A stretch of DNA of 64,000 bases from Agroathelia rolfsii (lineage: Eukaryota > Basidiomycota > Agaricomycetes > Amylocorticiales > Amylocorticiaceae): positions 2,790,001 through 2,854,000 of the forward strand of contig JABRWF010000002.1 of the NCBI GenBank assembly GCA_018343915.1, written 5' to 3'. Below are positions 45,383-57,552 of the stretch, piece after piece. The notes beneath the pieces are model-generated. The model saw only the letters and a program-made list of their open reading frames with translations. It made no database searches and was not told the DNA's origin. The first letter of the stretch is position 1. The number at the start of each line of letters is the position of its first letter. A program made the position numbers and the translations under genes.

Positions 45383-47866
45383 TTTTCCGCAGCTGCTTCC
45401 GTTGAGCTGACATCACGGCCGGGTGACGGCCATCGAGAAAGCTTTTCGATCGACTCAATCACCATCATGGGACCGTACAAACACCCATCCACGGCATATA
45501 GTTGTTCATCGGACTGTATCATGGCCTACATATATGTATATAACATCCATCAAGAATACATCATCAGCCTAGCTGGTTCTGTGACCGCCGACGCCGAGCT
45601 CGGAGGGCACTAAGAAATACTTCTATGCCGAAAATTGCGCAAGAAAGGGTTCAGGTCGATGCTGTCCAGAAAGAGCTAACCACTTCTCTGGTTATTGAAC
45701 TGGTAAACCATTATTCTTGGTGCCTGTTCATCTCGGACGTATCGGTGGAAGGCGACGATAAGCCAAGACACATGGCTTACTATATCATACCGATATTTGT
45801 ATGTAAGTAGGAACTCTGCTCAATATCAATGGGACTCTGATCAGTTGACACGACGGCAGGCTGAGCGCTCAAATGATGCCATTGTTTGACATCCACTATT
45901 GGCTGACTGCTGACTTCTTCACCTCGGCACTTCTGGTCTACGAACCGATGATGTCGTGACCTACAACAACAACAGCAATATGCGTAAGCTGTTGTACTGT
46001 GTTAGCTCATGTCATTGTTCGGCCATCGCATTCGGACGCTATAAATTGACAACAGGGGTCTTGGCAAATACCCAAAGAGGCGGGCGATACTCAATCAGGA
46101 ACGTGATCCACCGACCATCTGTGGGCGTGAACATAGCAATCAGTTGACGCATAGTGTTCGATACAACTAATCAGGGACATCTTGCCCACATCCGCTTCGC
46201 GGATATAGGTCAGCGGACAAGTCATACGTCGGAGGTGTGCTGGAACGCATCGCGGGAGAAGTTGCATCCAAAGCACATGATCTGTATGGGGGGTATAGAT
46301 GGATTATCTGAAGCCAGTTCGATTGCCGGTGTTCATGCCAGTGACCGATAACGCATTCGCATACACCACAACAGCAGCGGCGGTAGCAGCAAGCGGGTGA
46401 GCCAGTACATACGGCGCTAGTGCGTGCAAGTGTCCATATTCAGCATTCAGCTCAGGTTGAAATCAACACAAACATGCATGGTTGATATTATTGAAAGAAT
46501 GACTGGATTTGTCATGTTTACGAACATGATTATTTCTCAGAGATCTTGATTACTGCGAGTTCCCATACATTTGCAGGGAACTTCGGCGCGAACGGCAGTA
46601 AATCGAGAGCGAGCTGCATGCAGTGAACTCGTGCCTGATGCCAAGGGCCCGAGGGAGAGTGTATACAACGTAAGCAGAGCGAACGCAGTTGGGAGAAAAC
46701 CAATAGGATGGCGCACACTGCACCAAGAAAATTGAAATTTCGAGCAGCATCATGGCAGGGACGCGCGATGACAAGGTATAGATGAGAATATGATCAAGAC
46801 ATGGTCCGAAAAAAGTCAAAATGTCGTAAGTAATAAAATAGCGTCGGGTTCAAAGTTCATTTAACGATCCGTAAGCACAAAGGAAATGCGCTAGACATAT
46901 TGGATATGTTCCGAATTTCGCGTGCGTTTTTCGAGTCGTCATAGGTTGCTTCAGGGAAGCCTGCTGTATTCATGCATCGTGTTCCTAAGTAAAGAGTAAA
47001 ATCGGCGATGGCATCCGAAGCACTTGATAGTTGGAACCCCGAGATTGAACTGAGACACGTACTTTCTTCTGAAGCAAGTTTCGATAGGTATTCCGACGAA
47101 ATCCAGGGGGCTATCCAGCGCCCCTCGGTCATGACCATATCTTGAGGTGAGTTTTAGGACTATATACAAGCTTGCTACCGATAACATCATGATGGGCAGG
47201 TAAATTTCCATGTGAAAACGAATGACTCTGTCCCGCACCGACAAATGCAGTCAGTCGGCTACCACGTGAGTGAGAAATAGTGGGATGACTGAGCCATTGG
47301 TGCTACCATGCATAGAGCAGTTAGAGGGGGTACGCAACATGATGTATGGGTCACACGATGCACAATTGTAACATTACCTCGGCTCTTGCATGGTCATCCG
47401 TGCAGTCGGGAACGATATTTATTTATTTATTTCATTATTATGCGGGCATATTTGCTTACTTACTGCAGATCTAAATCGCTGTCATAGGCATTATCATGCC
47501 CGGGTTTGGTTGTCGCGAATTAGGCCATGTAGACTTAGTCGGCCCCCAGATTTAGTAAGGAGGTTGTTAAGACACCGACTGATTACGGGCCTTAAAACAA
47601 GTGGGCGAACTTCGCAGTATATTATAATTGCCGTCGTTATGTAGCTTGAATATCATTTAAGGTGCAGAGCAAGGCAGGTTCAAGTTGCAGTCGCGACGTC
47701 AGCTCGGATATCGAGACTGTAATCGTCACGTTCGCGTCGTGTCGCCCTGTCACACACCGGCCATCATAGGGACTTTGACTCGCGCGGACCATTGGACTGG
47801 CATTGTAGTGTAGTTAAAATCCCTGGAACTGACTCTACGCATCTATCTGCTGTGGACTCTGAAGAC
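45383..47866. other. Gene-poor 2.5 kb tract
   Basis: No supported gene between enoyl-CoA hydratase and ATP23. Several minus-strand frames at 46530-47244 read hydrophobic stretches but they are mutually out of frame, lack recognisable domains and do not splice into one product by eye. There is a TTTATTTATTTATTTCATT repeat near 47408. Possibly a decayed gene or a lineage-specific one. Confidence 0.45.
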
Positions 47867-48763
47867 ATGAGCACACCTGGAACTGACTCGGACTCATGGA
47901 ACTCTCGCACATTCAACAAATGGCGCAAGACGTTTGGAGCCATAACTGGGCTTGGTCTCTCAGAAACTGAAAGACAGCATGAAATGCAGGAGATGTATCG
48001 CCGAAGATGTGAAAAGTGGAGAGACGAGCTCATGGCATCCAGTACTTTTTCATCCGAGGGTCGCTGCTTGTCTCTTATTCGCTGAAATAGCCATACACTA
48101 GGTCCGAATGTCGTATTTATGCTGAAGCACCTCAAACTTTCTGGTTGTGCAGTGACAAATGTTAATGTTCCATGCGCTCCTTGCGACATGACGCGCTCTG
48201 GCGGATTCTCACCAGAACTGGGTGCTGTCGTTTTGTGCCAAGGGAATTATTTCAGCAAAAGTCATATGGAGGACACGCTCGTTCATGAGCTCATCCACAT
48301 GTACGATCACTGTCGGTTCAAAGTAGACTGGCATAATCTCCGTCACCATGCATGCAGCGAAGTAAATACCATCACTCCCTGTCAAATGGAATAATGAGTC
48401 TGATTCCTCTTGTTTTCCCACCCTAGATCAGAGCTAGTAGTCTCAGCGGTGATTGCAAATTCACTCGGGAAGTCCAACGAGGTTTCTTCTCATTCACTAA
48501 ACAACACCAGGCCAGTACACTTTAATTCCATAATATATCTTGCGCTCGCGTGTTCACAGTTTGGCAGGAGTGTGTTCGTCGTCGTGCAATCCTTTCTGTG
48601 CGCTCCAATCCGGCCTGCCCGAATGAAGCCACTGCGGAGAAGGTTGTAAATGAAGTTTGGGACAGCTGTTTCTCCGATACGCGACCATACGACGAGGTGG
48701 GATGATGCATCAATTGCGATGGATTACCGAACCCTGCTGACTGTCTCAACACAGATCTATTAA
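47867..48763 (+). CDS. ATP23: Mitochondrial IMS protease Atp23
   Basis: Zinc metalloprotease/chaperone of the mitochondrial intermembrane space that processes and helps assemble Atp6. The N-terminal exon has [20 protein letters not shown] and [20 protein letters not shown]. After an intron come [51 protein letters not shown] (HELIH zinc motif), [20 protein letters not shown] and CSE. Next exons give [40 protein letters not shown] and [16 protein letters not shown] last coding exon of only nine bases yields IY and stop, giving the family ending DEIY; without that splice the product would end DEVG. The twin CxxC-like Cys pairs typical of IMS import are present. Confidence 0.92.
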
Positions 48764-49209
48764 GTTGTTACGTTTGTGTTTGCATGGTCAACCTCATGTG
48801 CCCACTTTCCTAGAGCATGGGTGCTGTTTTCATTGAGTAACCCCTGGTAGATTTCTAATCTAATAGCATTTGTGGATATTGGCGGCGGATGCGTTGACGA
48901 TGGTGCCATACTAACTTACCCCTACATGTAATTCCTAAAGCCGCTTTTAGATAGAATATGAAGTAACAAATGAGTTGTTGTCCTAGCCGACCGTTGAGAA
49001 AGATCTCGAACTGTCAAGCAAGCGCCATTAAATGTCCAAATATAGTATCGAAGTATATTATTGTACTCTGCCGCCGGTGGCGTGAGAAAAAATGGTGCCA
49101 CCGCCGTTAAGATGCGGTGCAGCGACGGCAGTCATTCCCCAAGTTGTTCTCCTTCTTCCATCTCCTTCATTTCACTTGTCCTATCCCTTTGCTACTAGTC
49201 AACCTAAAG
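48764..49209. other. Intergenic ATP23 / GPI protein
   Basis: About 446 bases with the ATP23 3' flank and a CT-rich promoter (TTGTTCTCCTTCTTCCATCTCC near 49144-49165) for the cell-surface protein gene. Nothing else seen. Confidence 0.45.
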
Positions 49210-50110
49210 ATGTTCGCAAAACTCAGGTGTGTGCTTTGCGTCGCATGATTTTCCTCGTCATTGTCTAAGTTACTGTGCAGCACGCTCCTTGCGCTCGTCC
49301 CCCTCGCTACGGCACTTTCTCTTCAGACGCCGTCTAACATTCACTCGTCCTGTACGTATTTTCCTACCGACTTGCTTATGTTTTCGCCTCAAGTTTTGTG
49401 CTCTCCAAACAGCCAGCTTCACTTTGATCTGGACGGCCGATTCGGCTGATCAATCCTTCTCGTTGTACTTGATCAACTCCGTCTTTAACAACAACTTTGG
49501 TATCGCCAACAATGTGGACCCTTCCCTGGGCTCCTTGACCATCAACCTCGGTGTTGTTCCGGTTGGGTATGATTCCATTCATAGTATTTTTCTTTTTGCA
49601 CCGTCAATATTGACGAGTGATTGCATAGTGATGGGTACACCATTGAGGCAGTGAACATTGGGTTAGTAGTGAGACTTGTACATTCATGTTCTTAACTGAT
49701 TTTCTGATTGAATTAGTAACGTCACCGATGTCTACGCGAGCACATCCGACTTCTCGATTGCTGCTGCTCCCTCCACGACCGCTTCTTCTACTTCCAGCGT
49801 CTCCGGGTAGGTTGACTTCATCTATTTTCGTGCACAATCGTCTCATTTCAATATTAGTGCTTCCACCGCAAGCGCTGTCTCTACTTCCTTGAGCGTCGTT
49901 CCGTCTGCTTCAGCCTCAGGCTCTGGTTCCGTTAGCACCAGCTCTGGCGCGTCTTCGGGCACTTCCGCTGCCTCCAGCACCTCGCAAGCTCCGACCACTT
50001 CCGCCTCTGGTGGCTTCTCTAATGGTGCCGGCTCCATTATGCGTGGCAGCAACGCCGCTTATGCCGCTGTCTTGGGTGCTATTGCAGGTGCTGCCGTTAT
50101 CGCCGCCTAA
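49210..50110 (+). CDS. GPI-anchored Ser/Thr-rich (Kre9/Knh1-like) protein
   Basis: Secreted, GPI-anchored cell-wall or cell-surface protein of the fungal Ser-Thr-rich anchored family. The N-terminus is a signal peptide (MFAKLSTLLALVPLATALSL). The small beta-sandwich follows: FTLIWTADSADQSFSLYLIN, NNFGIANNVDPSLGSLTINL, GVVPVG, YTIEAVNIG, NVTDVYASTSDFSIA, consistent with the Kre9/Knh1 N-terminal fold. The rest is almost all Ser, Thr, Ala and Gly (SVPSASASGSGSVSTSSGAS-like), expected to be O-mannosylated, ending with a small-residue omega region and hydrophobic tail (AAYAAVLGAIAGAAVIAA). Five introns. Function beyond surface location not known. Confidence 0.82.
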
Positions 50111-52167
50111 GCCTCTGGGCCATTCTATGGGTGATTGATGGATATGGATTAATTGATTTGGACAATTTTGGACTTTATTTTGCATTTACTTCTATCCATA
50201 TGGCCTATCCATTCTGGACTCTATTGCGCAGTGATGTCCTTGTCATCCGTTAGCGTATTCCGTCTTTACCAATGGACTACTCTTTTCTCTTATTCTGCTT
50301 GGACAATTAATTGAGATTTAGTTGTGTTGAGCAGGTTTGTGTGGCGAGTTGTCCACGACGCTGTCGGAGGTAGCTAAAGTCGCTCAATCCCAAGGCCGCT
50401 GCTAAGAACGTACGGCATTATGATGCTTGGCTTGCCTATACTCACATGACAAGTGTCATACTCTTGCCAAAGGCTTGTGCAATGCATATAAACGGCAAGG
50501 CTCTCATTACATTGTCCAAGTCCATCACAACAATTAGTTGCAGCGCGTGTATACGCACTGCATACATGCCGTATCAACGCGCTGACCTTGTTTTACATGC
50601 TTGACTGGGTCCGTCCTTGTTCGCGTTATAAGTAACAAAGATACGAAAATAAAAGTTGTGATGCATATGATAGACGAGCAGCATTCAAGAGGACTTCGGG
50701 ACTGATTTCAGCTGGCGTAAGAAATGGCGGCAAAAAGTAGGGGCTAGTAGTACACTAATCGTCGAATGGAGGTGGAATTCTGTCTTGGGGATATTGGTAT
50801 ATAATTAACATTCATTCACAATTTTATGTGATTTTTTTTTTTTCACTCAAATCAATAACAATGAAGCTTTGGCATGTGACTGTTAAATGAACTATGAATT
50901 TTTTTTATTAAACATATTTTGTCCAGCGTTGAAGAAGCTGCATTTGAGTACGGTAAAAAGATTGCGCAAAATGCCCTATTAATATGTAACTCGAAAGAGC
51001 AAAATGAAGAAAGGGTGGATCTTAATTATGAACAACTGCAATTTGGTGAGAAGGAAGTAGAGCGGAGCGCAGTATTTTGTTGGATTCATTGCAACATCTC
51101 GAATAGGATTGGAGCTTTGTTCAGCAGGGAGTGAAAGAAGATCACGGTACGTGGTGTTCAATATTTAGTATGATCGTTACCGCGGACGGAAGAACGAAAG
51201 ACCAATTCCTTCCCATTTCAAGAGGACCATACATGCCCCGATTAAAATCCATGTGCAGCCGTTAGGTCTTAGTCAACAGGTGGGGCTGATTATGATAAGA
51301 GGAAGGATGAAGTGAACGAAACGAAGTTGTGATAACTGACAGGAATATCAATGTGGTCAGAGTTGCGCCAAAACTTTTAAGTTAGGATTAGAAACAGGCA
51401 TGGTTAGGAAAGTTTCGGACTTTGTCAGTCTGAGTGAACCCCAAAGAGAATATGATTGAGTGGTACCCTCTATGAGATTGAGACTACTGGAAGTTCTTCA
51501 TCGCTTCATCAAGAGGAGCGCCGCCTCTATCATGATCAGCAGACTGTATCAACTGGGGCCCTCGGGGTCGCGTTCAGCTGACCAGATCCATCGAACGGCA
51601 TGCTTAGTTCGTAGAAGCAAACAACTCGAGCGCAGTCACATGCCAAGACAGGAGGACCGTCACCAGATTAAGGGACTGTGTGGCTGGCCAAGTACTCGGT
51701 AGGGCGCAGCTCGATCCAGCGCCTCCAAGCCCCGCCGAGCATGACCTTCTGAATATTCCGAGTGCGCCCAGGCTTCTTGGTGGATTGGCACAATTAATAC
51801 CCAAAAAGAACTCACCCGGGTAGTATACAAATGGTCGGGTCTCCACAGGCTGAGAGAAGGAGCAGGAGAAGCTGATTTGGCACTAAATTTGAAAAGAGAA
51901 CCAGAACCCAGGCTTGGCCCGAAACATTCTCGTGTACATGTTGGAGGTTCAAATATAACTATAACTTATTTTACATGAATCAGTTGACCGGGAGACGGGA
52001 ATCAAATATTTAGTCCACCGTGGATTGGTGTTGATACATGAACAATGGGGACAATTTATTTTTGGAGTCGAGCTTGATCTGGTCTGTATTACCCATTGAT
52101 TTGGCAAAGGCAAGTCTTTTTGTTTATATTCAAGGATGGGGGTGTACATGCACCTCACTACACATGA
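50111..52167. other. Gene-poor 2.1 kb tract
   Basis: Between the GPI protein and the GH32 gene. Several T or A runs (for example near 50829-50840 and 50900) and short frames of 60-80 codons on both strands with no family resemblance. It includes the 3' flanks of both neighbours. No gene supported. Confidence 0.45.
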
Positions 52168-54679
52168 TCATATGCCGTCCCATAACCCTCCATAAGCTTC
52201 GGCCATCGCCGGGCCATCCCACACCAATGCTTCGGCCGTATCGTTAGGCCTTCGAGGCCATGCGTCCAAGAGCCCATCCCATAGCTCCACATTAGAAACG
52301 TTCACAAAGGAGACACCTGAAGTGCCATTCTGCACCAGGAAGCCGACGTTCGTCGACGTTGAAAGCCACGGGTACGCACGCGTAGTAACGGCGAGCACAT
52401 CGTTGGCATAGACTTCGATGATACTACCATCTACAAATATCGACATGTTGAGATCCTGTCTTTGGGAACCCATCGGCGTAGTGATATTCCAGAGGCGAAG
52501 CTTGCCCAGCTCAGGATCGGAGCCGTAGCTTGTGATGAGTGAGCTGTGTGATCGGTCGATGATAAGTGTTTCATTTGCTGGATTAAAGTAGACATCTGTC
52601 CATTCTTGCGAACTCGACTGCACACGGAAACCAACACTGGGTAGATCCGAGGTTGCACCCTCAAGAGAGAAGGTGCCTGTGACGGCGTAGTAGGATCCTG
52701 TAGGCTGTGTTTCGAGAGGAACGATACCAGCGCTAGCGTTGAACGTCTGCGAATCAAAAGAGGTGACGTGCGACTTTAACTTGTACTTGCTGAGGATCTC
52801 GGGAATGACCTTCTGGCCAAGGGTAACAACTGAAAGTGACCCGTCTGCTTCTTGGCGAACTGTCCAGCTACCTGTTTCGTTCAAACCGGGAGTACTGGGG
52901 TCAACGTTGCGAATGACCTTGGCGAAAAGATCACGGAACAGAGTGAAGGCCCCCTGGTAACCTCGTTGCTTTGTTAGTATGAGTGACTCGTCGTCCTCCT
53001 AATACACCAATTAATAAATATTCGGGATAGTTTCATCATGAAGAAAAGGAGCGGCTCACGTAAACCCAACCAACGGACACGGCTCGACTTCTGTTATAGA
53101 CAAAATCTATGACAGCATAGACACGCCCCCAGTCGAAAACACCAGCAGCGATCGGTGTAGCGACAACACTTCCATTTGCTGTAGTAGTGTATTCTGCCTG
53201 AAGCCAGATAGGCCAGTGATCTTCATGACTGCCATTGCGACCCTATTCGGTAGTTAATAATCAGATTGATATTTGTAATATAATAACAGATAAAAAGACT
53301 TGCCTGTTCTGTACCCATACCGATGATGTTGATGGCGGTCGTATCACTACCATCATCAAATGCCCTTCCGGTCTCATTTAGGCGTGAAACGGATGCAGTC
53401 TGAGGATCGAAGTCAGTATAAGCGTTTATGGTTGGATGATAAATTCAAAGCTGGTTGATGTTGTACCTCGAAATTGATACCATAATTACCGCTCCACTCG
53501 CTGAAACTTGCTTGAGCCGGGACACTGACAAGAGGCCCTGCAGTTCAAATAGACAATCAAAATTTGATGCTAGTAAAAAAAAAAAAACTATGCGACCCAC
53601 CAAGATATGTCCAATCTCTGAATTCGTTTTTCGTAGTTTGTCGGTACAGGAGGAGTCTCGGTCCACCACTTGGGTCGGCGTCGGTCCGAATTCCAGATGA
53701 AATGGTGACAAAAAGAGGTCCGGTGGCGTTGGTTTGGGTGGTCGTGTTGCTCAACAGATTTTCGAGTAGTGGAGAAGTAAATACATAAGGATCACGGAAC
53801 CCGGTCAAGTTTTCCAAAGGCCATTCATCTGAGCGGGTTCAGGTTGATAACAAGAATATATATATAAAGTGCCGATAACGAAAAAAAGAGGCGAGAACAC
53901 GTACAAATAACAGGGTTTCCTTGAGGACCAAAGTTCAACTTAATCCAGCTATTGCCACCATCAGTAGTATATGCGAGCGATTGCGTCTCGGCACCCTGCT
54001 GTTCTGGAGGACTCGCTGTTGCACCCAGAGACGTGGTATATGTCGATGTATAGAGGATGGTGGGGTACCCCTCCCAGCCGTTGTGGATGACTGTACCATC
54101 AAAGACGCCGCGGATATCGTAGAGCTGCGAGGGCCAGATCGTTTTGGCTCCCTCTGTCGAATTTGCGTCACTCCAGTAGACGAGGTCGGAGCTGAAAGCA
54201 CTGCATTGACTTATATTGCCCCAATTGATGTGATTTGGATTGCATTGGTAGCCTGCATGGACGATGCCATCGTTGCGTTGAACTGTACAAGAATTATTAT
54301 TCTAGGTTCCTGGTGATAGGGGTTCATTTTGGTACGTACACAAGCCCACTAGGAAAAGCAAGAGACCAATATCAGCCCAATATTTTAACATGCCAGGGAC
54401 TCGCAGATTATATAAGGGCTTACTCGGATCATTCATCCATCCTTCTGGTGCAATGAAGCGCGCCTTAGGACGCCATGTAGAGAACAAGGTATTGTTTCCA
54501 CAATTGGTAAGGTCTCCAGGAGGTTGCGTACGATCCAAACTACAAGCATCAGATCCATTCACGGATCGGAGAAGGAGCCCTCCGTAATGATAAGGCCTAG
54601 GGGCAGATGCGGTAATAAGAGTGATATCGTTCAGGATGATAGCTCCAAACAGTGCAAGCCAGCGCTGAAACCGAGCCAT
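52168..54679 (-). CDS. Secreted GH32 beta-fructosidase
   Basis: Glycoside hydrolase family 32 (invertase/inulinase type). Signal peptide MARFQRWLALFGAIILNDIT with LITASA. Catalytic domain: PKARFIAPEGWMNDPMGLF (nucleophile Asp in WMNDP), GIVHAGYQCNPNHINWGN, SSDLVYWSDAN, WPSQLYDIRGVFDGTVIHNG, FGPQGNPVI, FRDPYVF (transition-state Asp of RDP), FSEWSGNYGINFE (position of the usual ECPD acid/base motif; here NFE) and DWGRVYAVIDFVYNRS with VGWVYEDD. The C-terminal beta-sandwich has NASAGIVPLETQPTGSYYAV, NETLIIDRSHSS and DLNMSIFVDGSIIEVYANDV. Many NxS/T sites. About nine introns. Use of sucrose or plant fructans is inferred; specificity cannot be read from sequence. Confidence 0.88.
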
Positions 54680-56158
54680 CGTACTATCGAAAGTCCAAAA
54701 ATTGGGAATTGGGGATGCCGTTAGAGACGATGGCAGGCAAAATTGAAGATTGTTCGTCCTTATATACCCATGAGAATGCGAAACAAGGCCGGGGTGGGGG
54801 GTAATCGACATTACATGATACACAAAGATGATAATTGGATTAATGACAAAGAGAGTCCCCATGACGTTTGTTGCTGAAGAAGAAAATTAGATCTATTTGG
54901 AGAGCATAGCCGAATCAATTAGTGTAGGGTCTTGTGATGATTCTTTGTAGTGCTTGGAACAGGAGCGGGTCATTGTGCAATGCGTTCCGCACGATAATAG
55001 GTACGGTGCCTTTCCCGCCCATGTATCACTCCCTGCCGGGTTCAGGGCAACCGAATACATGTACGATCACAAATGTACATTCGCATTTCGAAATATCATC
55101 ATATGGTGTGAGAGATATTACGAGTGACAACTTGGAGAGTCTTACTTTTAAAGCGGTAATGGCCTCAGGCTGAACAGCCCCTAAGTTGGATGCCTCGGAA
55201 GTGCGCGGAAGTCAAATCTTTTCCCGTCATGATAATATATTTAACGATGGAGCACAAGGTAGCATCGAGTTCGATTCTAAACAAGCTTGCTCTATTTTTT
55301 GAGCAAGTGATGAGGACTAACGGTATCGAGGAGGATCACTATGATCGCCGTGGTCTCAGCACGTCTTCTCTTAGGTTATAGCGAATGCAGCGAAGGACCA
55401 GGTGAAGGTCTGAAGGCGGGTGGGGGAAAGGAGTTCTTCCAGCTTGCCGTCTCTTTATTACCTCCGAGGCTATTTTACGTCGCTCTTACATCACACATGT
55501 GTTGGGACCACAAAATGGGGTTTTAATCACACACAACTCCGGATGATCAATGAGAAGACCTATAACACATGAATGAGTGTGTGTATGTTCATGAAATGTA
55601 GTTATTACAAAGAGCGACAAATAAAATAAAAATGTAAGACAAACAATAAACAAAAGCACAACACTACGCGAAACCCAAACTTGAACTCATGGTTGTAGTA
55701 AACATAAAAATGATCACAAAGGGTATCATACTATGCAAAAAAGGAAAAGAAACACAAGAGACAAAAAAATGCATATACTCGCAGTTGAAGAACAACTTTG
55801 TGCATAGAGTGGCAAAATAGCAATACAAACATGAATGAATGAATGAATGAATGAATGAATGACAATGTGAAGCTTCTACAGCGGGGCAAGTGCTACGGCG
55901 GATGGAGTCCCATCCCACGCGGTGGTCGCCTAACTAGACGTGACGGCAAAGGATTTACGGGGCTCGGCGGCGAGGGAGTAACGAGGCTTTGGATGCTTTC
56001 CAAAGGCGGCACAAGAAGCAAGCATTTGCCTCGAGCTAAGTTAAGAAGGTAAGTAAAAGGAAAATCAGCAGGTTGCTGCTGCCCGGGCCTCGAAGGTCTC
56101 AGATGGTGAGCCCACAAAGGACCTGGCTGAGCTACTGGTAAGGTAGGGTGGAGTTCAG
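54680..56158. other. Intergenic, 1.5 kb, with ATGA microsatellite
   Basis: GH32 promoter on the left and the 3' flank of the SDR-like gene on the right. Contains a tetranucleotide microsatellite (55831-55862). Short open frames only; no gene supported. Confidence 0.45.
55831..55862. repeat. (ATGA)8 microsatellite
   Basis: Eight uninterrupted ATGA units. Likely length-polymorphic by slippage; no gene association seen. Confidence 0.85.
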
Positions 56159-57029
56159 TCAATAGGAGGTTGAAGCAAGATGAAGACTAAACGCCATCGA
56201 CGAACTTTCGACGGCAGGCAATGCCTCAGAGGGAAGGAATGTGCTACCCAACTCCATGCAAAAGCCGGCGATACCGTTGCGTATTTCAGAATAAATAGTT
56301 TCCGCGGTTTTCGTTGATCCGTTGGTATTGTCCTCAGCGGCAGGCTGAGCGATCATCGCATGCGCATTGAGCACCACCATTGGGTGATGAGCCGGTGAGG
56401 CATGGATGGCAGCAGTGACCAGAGAACGAAAGAATGCGGGGTTTGTGGAGAACAACTGTTGACTCGTCGTAGGAAGCTCGTCATTGATTATTCTGTTGGA
56501 GCAAGGGGGAGCAGCCCCAGGTCAACATGGTTCTGTTTTCTGTCTTGCATCGAGCGGACTGAAAAAAACCAACAAAGTATCCAATCCATCATGGTATGAT
56601 ACATGTGCGTCAGCCTGCCGCTGCGGAGAGTCAACCTCGACAGAAATAGCCACTGGCAATATCCGTGGAAGCCCAGCATGAGCCATTAGCACCCTGTCAT
56701 CGACGTCCAACTGGAAGATGATCGAGTCAACTTCATCGGACTTATCTTGTGGGTATACAAGTGTGAGGTCGGCGCCGTGTTGTGCTATATGATGAAATAA
56801 TAATGTACCATGGGCAAAAATGGTTTTTATTCTGACCCTTTTCCTATACCGAACAGGACAGACACAGGGAGAGTTACTTACCAAAAAGATTGACGATATT
56901 TTGTCCTGTCTCTGTATGAGGACCATAGACAAGTGCCTTGTGGCCTAAAAGCCTAGGCAATTGTTGGCGAGACGACGAGCCTATTTGATTCGGTTGGAAT
57001 TGTAGATTGTTAGGATTCGTGACAAACAT
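56159..57029 (-). CDS. Degenerate SDR-like Rossmann protein
   Basis: No named family recognised, but the order fits a short-chain dehydrogenase-like Rossmann protein: KALVYGPHTETGQNIVNLFA (in place of TGxxxGIG), QHGADLTLVYPQDK, DEVDSIIFQLDVDDRVLMAH, ILPVAISVEVDSP, GLDTLIINDELPTTS (in place of NNAG) and HHPMVVLNAHAMI. The nucleotide-binding glycines are changed and no YxxxK catalytic pair is evident, so it may be inactive or use another cofactor. The DTLIIN junction requires intron 56484-56567 (GTTGGT donor), which removes an in-frame TGA; the first intron joins NLF to AQHG. Start at the ATG of MFVTNPNNLQFQ. About 225 aa. No nearby partner suggests a pathway. Confidence 0.5.
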
Positions 57030-57552
57030 CAATAGAGAGAGAGAGGGATGATGATGAGTTTCAGATGAGAGAGTGAGAGTGAGAGAGGGTCGGAAAAAGC
57101 TATCAAGAGTGTCTAGTTACAGAACTTATAGGACCAATTGGCTTGCCTCGGAGGACTGCGTGACGTCAGGAGACTCGTCAGGTTTGGAGTGTCCTGGTGG
57201 AGGCAAGAGACCATAGACTTTTACAAAGTCCAGACGTAGTCTACCCTCGCTCTTATTTCACCACTGCCGCTTGTGAACCCTCTCTCACGTCACGGTCAAT
57301 ATTATGTCGTTCCATTACGTCAGCTACGACACTCATTCCATTCTTCCTTCCGTCATCCATACATAATACATGTGCTTATTACCATTCGAATGAAATTCAA
57401 TAAAAATATACAGAAAGAACTAGCCTCGTATCATATGACTGGATCCGGCCCAGAAAAATGAAAAAAAAAGATAAACAAAAAGCCCATATAAAATCAGTAA
57501 AAAAAAAAAACATAATGCATATTGATGTGCGCCACACGCAGCCTGCCCCATC
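57030..57552. other. Intergenic with CRE site, GA-rich tract
   Basis: Upstream of the SDR-like gene and downstream of VTA1. Contains a GA-repeat tract (about 57042-57090, CT-rich on the gene strand), a TGACGTCA site and A/T runs near 57465 and 57500. No gene. Confidence 0.5.
57161..57168. promoter_or_regulatory. CRE-like TGACGTCA site
   Basis: Perfect palindromic ATF/CREB-type site 132 bp upstream of the SDR-like ATG (minus-strand gene). Sequence seen; factor binding inferred. Confidence 0.45.

Noticed and set aside
46530..47244. Chain of minus-strand frames with hydrophobic segments
   Set aside because: Could not be spliced into one continuous product with sensible junctions and no domain is recognisable.
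51460..51846. Overlapping frames on both strands near 51.6 kb as a small gene
   Set aside because: Neither strand shows a recognisable domain, signal peptide or splice pattern.
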